A stretch of 64,000 bases of DNA from Croceibacter atlanticus HTCC2559 (GCF_000196315.1 NC_014230.1:1116001-1180000); one strand, 5' to 3'. Positions 34,876 to 44,718 are shown, numbered from the stretch's first letter. The notes: generated from the sequence alone by a model not told the origin. Made by a program: numbers and translations.

Positions 34876-35545
34876 AGGATTCATATTCGATTTAGATGGT
34901 GTAATTGTCGATACCGCCAAATACCATTTCTTGGCTTGGCGCAGTTTAGCGAACCAGTTAGGTTTCGACTTTACTGAAAACGATAACGAAAAGCTAAAAG
35001 GCATAAGTAGAGTAAAATCGCTTGAGATGATCCTAGAATGGGGAAACATCACTTTGCCTGAAGAAGAGTTTAATAAGCAAATGGCATTAAAAAATGAAGA
35101 GTATTTAGCGCATATAAGTGATATGAATGCCTCTGAAATACTGCCAGATGTTGAGAAAACATTAGAGTACTTAAAAAATAAACAACAAAAAATAGCCTTA
35201 GGGTCTGCAAGTAAAAACGCATCTCCAATTCTAGAACGCGTTGGTTTGTTAGATACATTTAAGGTTATAGTAGATGGTAATGCAGTTACTAAAGGTAAGC
35301 CTAATCCAGAAGTCTTTTTAAAAGGAGCAAAAGGTTTAGACTTAAACCCAGAAGCATGTATAGTTTTTGAAGATTCAATCTCAGGCATACAAGCTGCAAA
35401 CAAAGCTAACATGATTAGTATTGGTATAGGAGACTCAAAGGTGCTTCACGAAGCAGATTATGTATTCAAAGATTTCACAGAGATTTCTGAAGCATTTATA
35501 AATAAATTAATTGAAAATGAAAACGCAACTCTAAAACAAAACTAA
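34862..35545 (+). CDS. pgmB: Beta-phosphoglucomutase
   Basis: A HAD-superfamily mutase of 227 residues that converts beta-glucose 1-phosphate to glucose 6-phosphate. The motifs are FDLDGVIVDTAKYHF with the nucleophile Asp, GSASKN, KGKPNPEVF with the Lys, and EDSISGIQAA. Its partner is the GH65 phosphorylase encoded directly downstream, which produces beta-glucose 1-phosphate. ATG at 34862 is preferred to the GTG one codon earlier. It overlaps the transporter gene by 14 bp. Confidence 0.94.
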   Translation: MQQTKGFIFDLDGVIVDTAKYHFLAWRSLANQLGFDFTENDNEKLKGISRVKSLEMILEWGNITLPEEEFNKQMALKNEEYLAHISDMNASEILPDVEKTLEYLKNKQQKIALGSASKNASPILERVGLLDTFKVIVDGNAVTKGKPNPEVFLKGAKGLDLNPEACIVFEDSISGIQAANKANMISIGIGDSKVLHEADYVFKDFTEISEAFINKLIENENATLKQN

Positions 35546-35579
35546 GAGTAGTGTTTATGACTATTGAAAATTTAAAGCA

Positions 35580-37886
35580 ATGAATCAAGAATATATCACA
35601 GCCAACGCTTGGTCAATTATAGAAGATGATTTTGACAAAGGCCGCGTAAAATCCTCAGAGAGCCTTTTTAGTTTAGGAAACGGTGCTATGGGACAACGTG
35701 CTAATTTTGAGGAAACTTATACAGGAGACACCTTTCAAGGTAGTTATATTGCTGGTGTTTATTATCCAGATAAAACACGTGTAGGTTGGTGGAAAAACGG
35801 ATATCCAGAATATTTTGCCAAAGTACTAAATGCTCCAAACTGGATTGGGATCAATGTTACAGTTAATGGTGTTGCTTTAGATTTAAATACCTGTAAAAGC
35901 ATTACTAATTATAAGCGTGAACTTAATATGAAAGAAGGTTGGTATGAGCGTTCTTTTACTGCAATCTTGCCAAATGATGTTGAGGTAAACGTAAGTGCAA
36001 AACGCTTCTTGTCGCTAACACATGATGAGCTTGGAGTTATTAACTATAAGGTAACTCCAGTTAATACAAAGGCCGTTATTGAATTTTCGCCCTATATAGA
36101 TGCAGGTATTACTAATGAAGATACTAATTGGGATGATAAATTTTGGGATATACTATCTGTTACAGAAGCAGACCAACAAGGATTCATTAGCTCTAAAACT
36201 ATGAAAACAGAATTCCATGTAGGAACTTACATGCAATCTCTAGTCTTTGTCGATGGTCAAAAGCAGAATTTAAAACCATCTGTCACCCAATCAGATTCAG
36301 AATTATATTATAAATACACATTAAATGTAAATAAAGGCGAAGAAGCTAGTATTCAAAAATTTGCGGGATATGTGACAGATATGAATCACAAAACATCTCA
36401 ATTAATTGATGCAGCAAAGACAGTTCTTAAGGAAAGCATCAATTTAGGATATGAAACGTTGTTAAAACAGCAAAAAGATGCTTGGGCTTCAATTTGGGAT
36501 ATGGCAGACATTACTATTGATGGTGATGTAAAAGCACAACAAGGTATAAGATTCAATATCTTTCAGCTTAACCAAACCTATTTAGGAAAAGATGAACGTT
36601 TAAACATTGGGCCTAAAGGTTTTACAGGTGAAAAATATGGTGGTAGCACATATTGGGATACAGAAGCGTATTGCATACCATTTTATATGGCAACCAAAGA
36701 CCAAAATGTAGCAAGAAGCTTATTGGCTTACCGTTACAATCACCTAGATAAAGCTATTGAAAATGCTGAGAAATTAGGCTTTACTAACGGTGCAGCATTA
36801 TACCCAATGGTTACTATGAATGGTGAGGAAAGCCATAACGAATGGGAAATAACCTTCGAAGAAATACATAGAAATGGTGCTATGGTTTATGCCATTTACA
36901 ATTATGTAAGATACACAGGAGACTTTAGCTATATTCCAGAAATGGGACTAGAAGTTATGATAGCAATATCAAGATTCTGGTATCAGCGCTTTAACTATAG
37001 CCAAGAGAAAAACAAATACGTAATGTTAGGCGTAACTGGTCCTAATGAGTACGAAAACAATGTAAATAATAATTGGTATACCAACTACTTTGCAAAATGG
37101 TGTATAGAGTACACTATGTTATGCTTAGATAAGGTTAAGGATGGATATAGTGACGATTATAATCGCATTGTAGGTCATACTAAACTTAATGACTCGGAGC
37201 TAGACAAATGGCAAGAATTGGTAAACAATGTGTATTTACCTTATTCAGGTAAGTATGATGTGTATTTGCAGCAAGATAATTTCTTAGATAAAGAGTTAAT
37301 ACCGGTTTCAGAGCTTGATAAAACACAACGGCCAATTAATCAAAAATGGAGTTGGGATCGTATTTTAAGATCGTGTTACATTAAGCAAGCAGATGTGTTA
37401 CAAGGGTTTTATTTCTTCGAAGATCATTTTACAGAAGAAGAATTAGAGCGTCATTTTGACTTTTATGAACCACTTACAGTCCATGAATCCTCATTATCAC
37501 CTTGCGTGCATAGTATACAAGCAGCAAAATTGAATAGAATGGACCAAGCATATACATTTTATTTAAGAACATCTCGTTTAGATTTAGATGACTATAATAA
37601 GGAAGTAGAAGAAGGTTGCCATATTACAAGTATGGCAGGAACGTGGATGAGTATTGTTGAAGGATTTGGTGGTATGCGTGTTGTAAACGATACGCTATCT
37701 TTTGAACCAAGGATCCCAAAAGAATGGGATGCATATTCCTTTAAAGTTAATTTCAGAAACCAAGTGGTTAAGGTAAATGTGTCTCAAAAAGGAAGCACGT
37801 TTGAGGTAGAAGGCAACTCAACCTTAAGCATTATCTTAAATGGAGAAGCGTTAAAAATTTCACCATCACAACCTGTAAAGGCATAA
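35580..37886 (+). CDS. GH65 maltose phosphorylase (or related alpha-glucoside phosphorylase)
   Basis: A 768-residue cytoplasmic GH65 enzyme that splits an alpha-glucoside with phosphate to beta-glucose 1-phosphate and glucose. It has the N-terminal beta-sandwich (to about residue 270), an alpha/alpha barrel, and the segment HNEWEITFEEIH at about residues 419-430 that carries the general acid Glu. TVHESSLSPCVHS further on is the phosphate-binding region. Context (beta-phosphoglucomutase, maltose-type transporter, amylases) favours maltose, although kojibiose or trehalose specificity cannot be excluded by eye. A 34-bp gap separates it from pgmB. Confidence 0.92.
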   Translation: MNQEYITANAWSIIEDDFDKGRVKSSESLFSLGNGAMGQRANFEETYTGDTFQGSYIAGVYYPDKTRVGWWKNGYPEYFAKVLNAPNWIGINVTVNGVALDLNTCKSITNYKRELNMKEGWYERSFTAILPNDVEVNVSAKRFLSLTHDELGVINYKVTPVNTKAVIEFSPYIDAGITNEDTNWDDKFWDILSVTEADQQGFISSKTMKTEFHVGTYMQSLVFVDGQKQNLKPSVTQSDSELYYKYTLNVNKGEEASIQKFAGYVTDMNHKTSQLIDAAKTVLKESINLGYETLLKQQKDAWASIWDMADITIDGDVKAQQGIRFNIFQLNQTYLGKDERLNIGPKGFTGEKYGGSTYWDTEAYCIPFYMATKDQNVARSLLAYRYNHLDKAIENAEKLGFTNGAALYPMVTMNGEESHNEWEITFEEIHRNGAMVYAIYNYVRYTGDFSYIPEMGLEVMIAISRFWYQRFNYSQEKNKYVMLGVTGPNEYENNVNNNWYTNYFAKWCIEYTMLCLDKVKDGYSDDYNRIVGHTKLNDSELDKWQELVNNVYLPYSGKYDVYLQQDNFLDKELIPVSELDKTQRPINQKWSWDRILRSCYIKQADVLQGFYFFEDHFTEEELERHFDFYEPLTVHESSLSPCVHSIQAAKLNRMDQAYTFYLRTSRLDLDDYNKEVEEGCHITSMAGTWMSIVEGFGGMRVVNDTLSFEPRIPKEWDAYSFKVNFRNQVVKVNVSQKGSTFEVEGNSTLSIILNGEALKISPSQPVKA

Positions 37887-37901
37887 TTTAAAACACATTA
37901 T

Positions 37902-39770
37902 ATGAATCGGTTAATAATAGCTATTTGTTTACTTCTAAGCATGCAAACAACGTTTGCACAGTTAGAAAGGTTGGAGCCACCAAATTGGTGGGCAGATATG
38001 AATTTAACATCAGTCCAACTGTTATGTTATGGTGAAAACATTTCAGATTATGAGGTGTCCTCTAAAGACATAACTATTGTAAATGTGGAGCGTACAGAAA
38101 ACCCTAATTATCTGTTTGTTAATGTAAATTTTGAAGGGCTTTCTGCTGGAGAATATTCATTTAAGTTCAAAAAGAAAGGTTCAAAATCTTTCACTAAGGC
38201 TTTTGCCTTAAAAGAACGTGATGCAAACTCAAAAGAAAGAGAAAGCTTTAATTCAAGTGATTTGGTGTATTTAATAATGCCAGATCGTTTTGCCAATGGA
38301 GATACAAGTAATGACAGTATGCCAAGTGTTACAGAAAAAGTAAACAGAGCAGAACAAGGTGGCCGTCACGGTGGCGATTTACAAGGTGTAATTAATCAAT
38401 TAGATTATTTAGAAGATCTTGGAGTTACTGCACTTTGGAGCACACCACTTTTAGAAGATAACGACGCAAAATATTCTTATCACACCTATGCACAAAGCGA
38501 TGTATATAAGATAGATCCACGTTATGGAACCAATGAGGATTATAAGCGCTTGGCAACCGAGATGGAACAACGCGATATGAAATTAATAATGGATTATGTG
38601 ACCAATCATTGGGGTGCAGAACATTGGTTAATTAAAGATTTACCAGAACAAAGCTGGATTCATCAATTTGAAGACAATAAAGGCAAAGATTTTCCTTTAG
38701 ATGGCTATGCCAACTCAAACTACAGGATGACAACACAGTACGATCCAAACGCGTCTGCAATAGATATACGTTACTGTGAAGATGGTTGGTTTACGAGTAC
38801 AATGCCAGATTTAAACCAAAGCAATCCTAAAACGTTAACCTATTTAATACAAAATGCCATTTGGTGGATAGAGTATTCTGGGTTAGATGGTTTTCGCGTA
38901 GATACCTATTCATATAATGATAAAGAAGGCATCGCAAATTGGACAAAAGCTATTACAGATGAATATCCTAACTTTAATATTGTAGGAGAAGTTTGGCTAC
39001 ATAATCAAGCCCAAATAGCATATTGGCAAAAAGACAGCAAAATAGGAGCCTTGCAAAATTTTAATTCTCATTGTCCAAGTGTCATGGATTTTACACTTCA
39101 TGATGCAATTGGTGTAATGTTTAAAGAAGACAACGCCAGCTGGAATGACGGAATGATTAAAGCGTACGATAATTTTGTGAATGACTTTTTATACCAAGAC
39201 ATAGACAATCTTATGGTTTTTGCAGAAAACCATGATACCGGACGTATAAACGAAATTTACAATGGGAGCCTAGACCATTATAAACTAGCAATGACGTTAG
39301 TGGCTACCACAAGAGGAACACCTCAAATTTATTACGGTAGTGAAATAGGAATGCGTGGCGACAAAGGAAAAGGAGATGGTGCTATACGACAAGATTTTCC
39401 TGGTGGTTGGGCTACAGATGCTAACAACGCCTTTACAAAAGATGGCCGTACAGAAGAGCAAGAGGCATATCATTCATTCTCTAAAACACTTTTCAATTTC
39501 AGAAAAGAAACACCAGCGTTACATACAGGAGAGTTATTGCATTACCTTCCAGAAAATAACGTCTATGTATATTTCAGAAGTTTAGAAGATCAAACTGTAA
39601 TGGTTGTATTAAATAATAATCCAGAAGAACAGACTTTAGATTTAAGTCGTTTTACTGAAGGTATTAAGAATGCTACAACAGGTAAGGAGTTATTTTCTCA
39701 AAACACACTAAATTTAGATGATCCCTTAACGGTTAAGGGAAAATCTCCATTAGTAATAAGCTTAAACTAA
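37902..39770 (+). CDS. Periplasmic GH13 cyclomaltodextrinase/neopullulanase-like enzyme
   Basis: A 622-residue exported GH13 enzyme. The signal peptide (about residues 1-19, ending FAQ) is followed by an N-terminal cyclomaltodextrinase-type beta-sandwich, then the barrel and a short C-terminal sandwich. The active-site regions are DYVTNHWG, GFRVDTYSYND with the nucleophile, NIVGEVWLHN with the acid, and FAENHDTGRI. It probably trims imported malto-oligosaccharides or pullulan fragments in the periplasm, like SusA. It follows the GH65 gene by 15 bp in the same operon. Confidence 0.92.
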   Translation: MNRLIIAICLLLSMQTTFAQLERLEPPNWWADMNLTSVQLLCYGENISDYEVSSKDITIVNVERTENPNYLFVNVNFEGLSAGEYSFKFKKKGSKSFTKAFALKERDANSKERESFNSSDLVYLIMPDRFANGDTSNDSMPSVTEKVNRAEQGGRHGGDLQGVINQLDYLEDLGVTALWSTPLLEDNDAKYSYHTYAQSDVYKIDPRYGTNEDYKRLATEMEQRDMKLIMDYVTNHWGAEHWLIKDLPEQSWIHQFEDNKGKDFPLDGYANSNYRMTTQYDPNASAIDIRYCEDGWFTSTMPDLNQSNPKTLTYLIQNAIWWIEYSGLDGFRVDTYSYNDKEGIANWTKAITDEYPNFNIVGEVWLHNQAQIAYWQKDSKIGALQNFNSHCPSVMDFTLHDAIGVMFKEDNASWNDGMIKAYDNFVNDFLYQDIDNLMVFAENHDTGRINEIYNGSLDHYKLAMTLVATTRGTPQIYYGSEIGMRGDKGKGDGAIRQDFPGGWATDANNAFTKDGRTEEQEAYHSFSKTLFNFRKETPALHTGELLHYLPENNVYVYFRSLEDQTVMVVLNNNPEEQTLDLSRFTEGIKNATTGKELFSQNTLNLDDPLTVKGKSPLVISLN

Positions 39771-39775
39771 AAACA

Positions 39776-40765
39776 ATGAAGTCAAATTTCCTTTTAATTT
39801 TTGGTCTTGTATTAACTGTCTTTGGCTGTAAGGAAATGACGTTACAGGTAAAAAAAGAGGCAGTTAAAGAAAAACAAATTGCAGAAGAGTTTGTTTTTAA
39901 GGTTTTAGATAGCGCAGTTTTAAAAGAAGGCAAGCTATTTAGGGTAGATTCTTTTCCGTCTCAATTTGTAGTCCCAAGAACGGTTGATGTTTGGGTGCCA
40001 AAATCCTATTCCAAAGACAGCACGTATGCTGTGTTATATATGAATGACGGTCAAAATCTTTTTGATAGTACCACAACTTGGAACAAACAGGAATGGAAAG
40101 TAGATGAAACCTTAAGCAGATTAATACAACAAGATTCAGTAAAAAATACAATTGTTGTAAGCGTGCACAGTATTCCAGAATTTAGGCATAGTGATTACTT
40201 TCCGCAAAAACCTTTAGAGCAACTTCCAAGTACAGCGTATGATTCTGTAGTGGTTATGGCAAAAAACAACGATGTGTCTAAAACAGAGTTCGTTTCTAAT
40301 TCAGATAACTATTTAAAATTTTTAGTTGAAGAAGTTAAACCACAAATAGATGCTCAGTTTTCTACAAAAACAGGTGTTGAGCATACAGTAATAGCTGGAA
40401 GCAGTATGGGCGGATTAATTTCGTGGTATGCAGTTACAGAATATCCTAGAATATTTGGAGGCGCAATTTGCATGTCTACACATTGGCCTGGCGCAATGCC
40501 GTTTGAAGGCAATCCGTTACCTGAAGCTTATTTTAGTTATCTGGAAACTAAATTACCAAGTCTAGAAACACATAAATTTTATTTTGATTACGGAGACAAA
40601 ACTCTAGATGCACTATATCCTCCATTTGCAACTCGAGTAGATGCTGTGTTTAAAGAAGCAGGTTTTACAGAAGATAATTTTAAAAATATGTTTTTTAAAG
40701 GCACAGATCATAGCGAGGTATCCTGGCAAAAACGATTACACATTCCTCTTAAATTCACATTATAA
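39776..40765 (+). CDS. Esterase-D-like alpha/beta hydrolase lipoprotein
   Basis: A 329-residue alpha/beta-hydrolase of the putative esterase family (PF00756 type). A lipobox VFGC puts Cys18 as the lipidation site. The nucleophile elbow GSSMGGL holds the serine, and the ATRVDAVFKEAGFTEDN and TDHSEVSW segments carry the catalytic acid and histidine. A common substrate in such loci is a sugar ester; here acetylated or otherwise esterified glucan is a guess. It is five bases after the GH13 gene and overlaps the next by one base. Confidence 0.82.
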   Translation: MKSNFLLIFGLVLTVFGCKEMTLQVKKEAVKEKQIAEEFVFKVLDSAVLKEGKLFRVDSFPSQFVVPRTVDVWVPKSYSKDSTYAVLYMNDGQNLFDSTTTWNKQEWKVDETLSRLIQQDSVKNTIVVSVHSIPEFRHSDYFPQKPLEQLPSTAYDSVVVMAKNNDVSKTEFVSNSDNYLKFLVEEVKPQIDAQFSTKTGVEHTVIAGSSMGGLISWYAVTEYPRIFGGAICMSTHWPGAMPFEGNPLPEAYFSYLETKLPSLETHKFYFDYGDKTLDALYPPFATRVDAVFKEAGFTEDNFKNMFFKGTDHSEVSWQKRLHIPLKFTL

Positions 40766-43053
40766 TGATTCGAGTAAAACACATAGTGCCCTTTAGCTTA
40801 GTATTATTAGGACTATTAGCTGTGTCTTGTAACACTAAAGGAAAAGCATTAGGACAGCCTTCTGTTATTAAAGGTATGGCAACGCCAATACGTTTAGACG
40901 TAGATAGTACATCTGTATTGCTAACAGATTATTTTTTAAATGTTTCTGAAATAGATTCAACAAGTACCACTAAAGGATTTGAAACTTCCATAGATAAAGA
41001 CAAGACAACACTCAAACTAAAAACCTTAGCAAACGCACCAGCATTGGGCAATCTAAGAGTGTGGTCAAATGGTGTAGCTAATGATATACCGTTATTTAAA
41101 AGCGCTAAAGAATCTAAAACAATTTCATTTAAAGCTGAAGAAAATCAGTTTCAAACTGTTCAGCTAAAGGGAGAATTTACAAATTGGGGCACACAACCAA
41201 TGCGCTATGCAAATGGAGAATGGACATATAGTGAAATTTTTAATCCTGGAAATCATCAATATGTTCTTATCGCAGATGGTAAGGAAATGAATAATCCAGA
41301 TGATACAGAAACTGTTGATAATGGTATGGGCGGCACTAACTCTGTTATTTCTATTGGCAATAAGAATGCGTTAAAGCCAGAGCTTTCTACGGGAAAGAAT
41401 AATGTGTCTGCTTTCACAGTAAAGATTAAAAATAACTACAACACTGTTTTAGCATATTTAGACAATCAACTTATTGATGGTTCGTATGAAGAAACAGATT
41501 CAGATGAAATCTATATAAAAATCCCAAAAGGCTTAAAAGGGCGTCATCTTATAAGAGTGTATGCATCTAATATAAACGGAAGAGGTAATGATATTTTAGT
41601 ACCTCTTGAAAATAGTAGTGTTATAAGTGATGCATCTAAATTAGAACGTACAGATTTTCACACTCAGATTATGTATTTCTTAATGGTAGATCGTTTTAAA
41701 GACGGCGATTTAACCAATACTAAAAAAGTTGATAACGACAGTATTTTACCAAAAGCCAATTATTATGGTGGCGATTTACAAGGTGTTTTAGACAAGATAA
41801 AAGACGGTTATTTTAAAGAATTAGGAATTAATACTGTGTGGTTGTCACCAATAACACAAAATCCCGAAGGCGCATATGGTTTGTGGCCAGAACCTTTAAC
41901 CAAATTTTCTGGATATCACGGATATTGGCCCATTAGCAATACAAAAATAGACTACCGCTTTGGAGATGAGGCCTTGTTTAAAGAGCTTATTGAAGAAGCT
42001 CACAAACAAGATATGAATGTTTTGCTGGACTATGTGGCAAATCACGTTCATGAAGAACATCCATTGTATAAAGAGCATCCAGAATGGGCAACAGAGTTAT
42101 ACTTGCCAGATGGTACGCTAAATACAGAACGTTGGGATGATCATAGATTAACAACTTGGTTTGATACGTTTATGCCAACACTTGATTTTAGCAAGCCAGA
42201 AGTGGTAGAAACTATGACAGATTCTGCAGCTTATTGGGTTACAAATTATGATTTAGATGGCTTTCGTCACGATGCCACAAAGCACATTCAATTAGACTTT
42301 TGGCGTACGCTAACACGTAAAGTTAAAGAACGCACAGACAGACCTATTTATCAAATAGGAGAAACCTACGGTAGTTATGAGCTAATTAATAGTTACATAA
42401 ACACAGGAATGCTAGATGCGCAATTCGATTTTAACCTATACGATGCAGAAGTATCAACCTTTGCTAAAAATGAAACCTCTTTTGAGCGTTTAGCAAATAC
42501 CTTGCAACAAGGCTTAAATTATTATGGAAGTCATCATTTAATGGGGAATATTTCAGGTAACCAAGATAAGGCGCGCTTTATAAGTTATGCTTCTGGAGAC
42601 GTAAGTTTTGAAGAAGATGCAAAAAAAGCAGGTTGGACACGTGAAATTACTATGAGTGACACTACGGCGTACAAAAAGTTGGCACAGTTGCAGGCCTTCA
42701 ACCTATCTGTACCAGGTATTCCAGTAATTTATTACGGAGATGAGTATGGTAGTATTGGTGGTAATGACCCAGATAACAGACGTAGGATGAAGTTTGAAAA
42801 CTTAAACAATCAAGAAACTCAGCTTAAAAACACTGTAACATCATTAGTTAATAAGCGTAGAAACTCAATGGCACTTCAATATGGAGAAACCAAAATTTTA
42901 AGAGCAGATAAAGAGGTGATGATTATTGAGCGAAACTATTTTACAGAAGAAGTATATGTTGTTTTTAATAAAACAAATAAAGCTCAAGATATAAACGTAG
43001 ATGGTAATACCATAACAGTTGAAGCAAACGGATTTAATTTTTTCGAAAAATAA
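40765..43053 (+). CDS. GH13 alpha-amylase lipoprotein with N-terminal binding domain
   Basis: A 762-residue lipoprotein (lipobox ending AVSC). It has an N-terminal domain of the E-set/CBM type (FTNWGTQPMRYANGEWTY) and a GH13 barrel from about residue 300. Regions I to III are DYVANHVHEEHP, GFRHDATKHIQ with the nucleophile, and YQIGETYGS with the acid. Region IV reads GNQDKAR, so the normal His is Gln at residue 600. Several Bacteroidota amylase-like enzymes share this. It probably acts on the outer membrane or in the periplasm on starch fragments. The start codon overlaps the previous stop (TAATG). Confidence 0.88.
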   Translation: MIRVKHIVPFSLVLLGLLAVSCNTKGKALGQPSVIKGMATPIRLDVDSTSVLLTDYFLNVSEIDSTSTTKGFETSIDKDKTTLKLKTLANAPALGNLRVWSNGVANDIPLFKSAKESKTISFKAEENQFQTVQLKGEFTNWGTQPMRYANGEWTYSEIFNPGNHQYVLIADGKEMNNPDDTETVDNGMGGTNSVISIGNKNALKPELSTGKNNVSAFTVKIKNNYNTVLAYLDNQLIDGSYEETDSDEIYIKIPKGLKGRHLIRVYASNINGRGNDILVPLENSSVISDASKLERTDFHTQIMYFLMVDRFKDGDLTNTKKVDNDSILPKANYYGGDLQGVLDKIKDGYFKELGINTVWLSPITQNPEGAYGLWPEPLTKFSGYHGYWPISNTKIDYRFGDEALFKELIEEAHKQDMNVLLDYVANHVHEEHPLYKEHPEWATELYLPDGTLNTERWDDHRLTTWFDTFMPTLDFSKPEVVETMTDSAAYWVTNYDLDGFRHDATKHIQLDFWRTLTRKVKERTDRPIYQIGETYGSYELINSYINTGMLDAQFDFNLYDAEVSTFAKNETSFERLANTLQQGLNYYGSHHLMGNISGNQDKARFISYASGDVSFEEDAKKAGWTREITMSDTTAYKKLAQLQAFNLSVPGIPVIYYGDEYGSIGGNDPDNRRRMKFENLNNQETQLKNTVTSLVNKRRNSMALQYGETKILRADKEVMIIERNYFTEEVYVVFNKTNKAQDINVDGNTITVEANGFNFFEK

Positions 43054-43082
43054 CTTAAGACCCTAAATAAAACACACAAACA

Positions 43083-44519
43083 ATGAAAACATATATTTCA
43101 GCTTTACTAATAGGACTTGCGTTTGTAGCGTGTAAGTCAGAGCCTAAACAAGAAGAGGTGACAGTAGAAACTCCTAAAGAGATTGCGCCAGTTAATGATG
43201 AAATGCTGGAAACAGCAATTATCTATGAGGCTAACATAAGACAGTATTCTAATGAAGGTACTTTTAACGCCTTTACGAAAGACATTCCTGAGCTAAAGCA
43301 ATTGGGTGTAAAAGTAATTTGGTTAATGCCAATATTTCCTATTTCAGAAACTAAACGTAAAGCTACTGGAGGCGATTTTGCAAGCCTTATTGAAGATGAG
43401 GCAGAGCGTGAAAAAATGTTAGGTAGTTATTATGCTGTTTCAGATTTTACAGAGGTAAATCCAGAGTTTGGTACCAAAGAAGATTTTAGAGCACTTCTTA
43501 AAACGGCACATGATAATGATATGTATGTAATTTTAGACTGGGTGCCAAACCATACAGGTTGGGATCACGTTTGGATAAAAAATCATCCAGAATTTTATAC
43601 TAAAAACGCTAAAGGAGAAATTACAGATCCATTAAACGAAGATGGAGAGCCAGTTGGTTGGGCAGATGTTGCAGACCTAGATTACAGTAATGAGAACTTA
43701 CGTAACGAAATGATTTCAGATATGAAATATTGGTTGTCCGAAGAAGGTGTAGATGGCTTTAGATGTGATGTTGCTGGTAGTGTACCATTAGATTTTTGGG
43801 AGCAAGCTATACCACAACTTCGTGATACTAAAGATGTATTTATGTTAGCTGAAGCTTGGGAGCCAGAATTATTAAAAGCTAATTTATTTGATATGGCTTA
43901 CGCTTGGGATGGTCATCATATGATGAACGCAATTGCATCTGGAGAAAAGGATGCGTCTGCTTTTAAAGACTACATATCTAAAGTTGAAACCGACTACGAA
44001 GACAATGACATCTTAATGAATTTTGTAACAAACCACGACGAAAACTCTTGGAATGGAACTATTAAGGAGCGTATGGGTTCTAATGCAAGTGCAATGACAG
44101 CGTTGTCATACACAATGCCTGGAATGCCACTAATTTATAGTGGTCAAGAATACGATCTAGATCACAGGTTAAAGTTTTTTGAAAAGGATAGTATACCAAA
44201 AACAAAAGCTAATATGTGGCCATTGTTAGAAAAATTAGGGCAACTTAAGACAGAAAACAAAGCGCTTCATGGAGGTAAAGATGCTGCAACAATATCTATT
44301 TTAGAAACATCTAAGCCAAATGCTATCATTGCTTTTAAAAGAGAGAAAGCAGAAGATCAATTGGTATATTTAGCAAATGTATCTAATAACCCAATTACAT
44401 TTACTGTACAATTAGAAGGTGTATATGTAGATGAAATGACAGGAAAAGAAATTACGCTAGCTAAAGATCAGGAACACACATTAAAAGGAAATCAATACGT
44501 TATATATACCAATAAATAA
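43083..44519 (+). CDS. GH13 alpha-amylase lipoprotein (compact)
   Basis: A 478-residue GH13 enzyme with a lipobox FVAC (Cys17). It lacks large extra domains. All four catalytic regions are canonical: DWVPNHTG, GFRCDVAGSV with the nucleophile, FMLAEAWEP with the acid, and NFVTNHDENSW with the transition-state His and Asp. It is the last gene of the transporter-phosphorylase-amylase operon, and an intrinsic terminator follows it. Product specificity (amylase against oligo-1,6-glucosidase) is not clear by eye. Confidence 0.9.
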   Translation: MKTYISALLIGLAFVACKSEPKQEEVTVETPKEIAPVNDEMLETAIIYEANIRQYSNEGTFNAFTKDIPELKQLGVKVIWLMPIFPISETKRKATGGDFASLIEDEAEREKMLGSYYAVSDFTEVNPEFGTKEDFRALLKTAHDNDMYVILDWVPNHTGWDHVWIKNHPEFYTKNAKGEITDPLNEDGEPVGWADVADLDYSNENLRNEMISDMKYWLSEEGVDGFRCDVAGSVPLDFWEQAIPQLRDTKDVFMLAEAWEPELLKANLFDMAYAWDGHHMMNAIASGEKDASAFKDYISKVETDYEDNDILMNFVTNHDENSWNGTIKERMGSNASAMTALSYTMPGMPLIYSGQEYDLDHRLKFFEKDSIPKTKANMWPLLEKLGQLKTENKALHGGKDAATISILETSKPNAIIAFKREKAEDQLVYLANVSNNPITFTVQLEGVYVDEMTGKEITLAKDQEHTLKGNQYVIYTNK

Positions 44520-44541
44520 TCTAACATATTATGTCTCGGTT

Positions 44542-44579
44542 AAACCTGTAATATATCGCTTAATATATGTTACAGGTTT
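44542..44579 (+). terminator. Terminator of the glucan-utilisation operon
   Basis: AAACCTGTAA pairs with TTACAGGTTT, and the inner TATA sequences extend the stem. Several Ts follow. It lies 23 bases after the last amylase stop codon. Confidence 0.85.
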
Positions 44580-44655
44580 TTTTATTCTTGTAATTTTAAG
44601 AGAATTAAATCCTTTATCTCTAAAAAGAGATGCTCATTACTAACTATTTATCAAC

Positions 44656-44669
44656 CGAAAACGTTTTAG
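44656..44669. promoter_or_regulatory. Second LacI-family operator, upstream of pfkA
   Basis: CGAAAACGTTTTAG shares 13 of 14 bases with the perfect palindrome at 32077 and preserves the AAAACGTTTT core. It lies 50 bp upstream of the pfkA start codon, a position suited to direct control. Confidence 0.68.
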
Positions 44670-44718
44670 TCAAGAGTAAGATTAGGCGTTTCCTTTTATT
44701 CTCAATACATTTAACATA

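Noticed and set aside
34849-35412. Open frame of 187 codons on the minus strand opposite pgmB
   Set aside because: It is a shadow of the pgmB frame; pgmB has full HAD motifs and a clear start.
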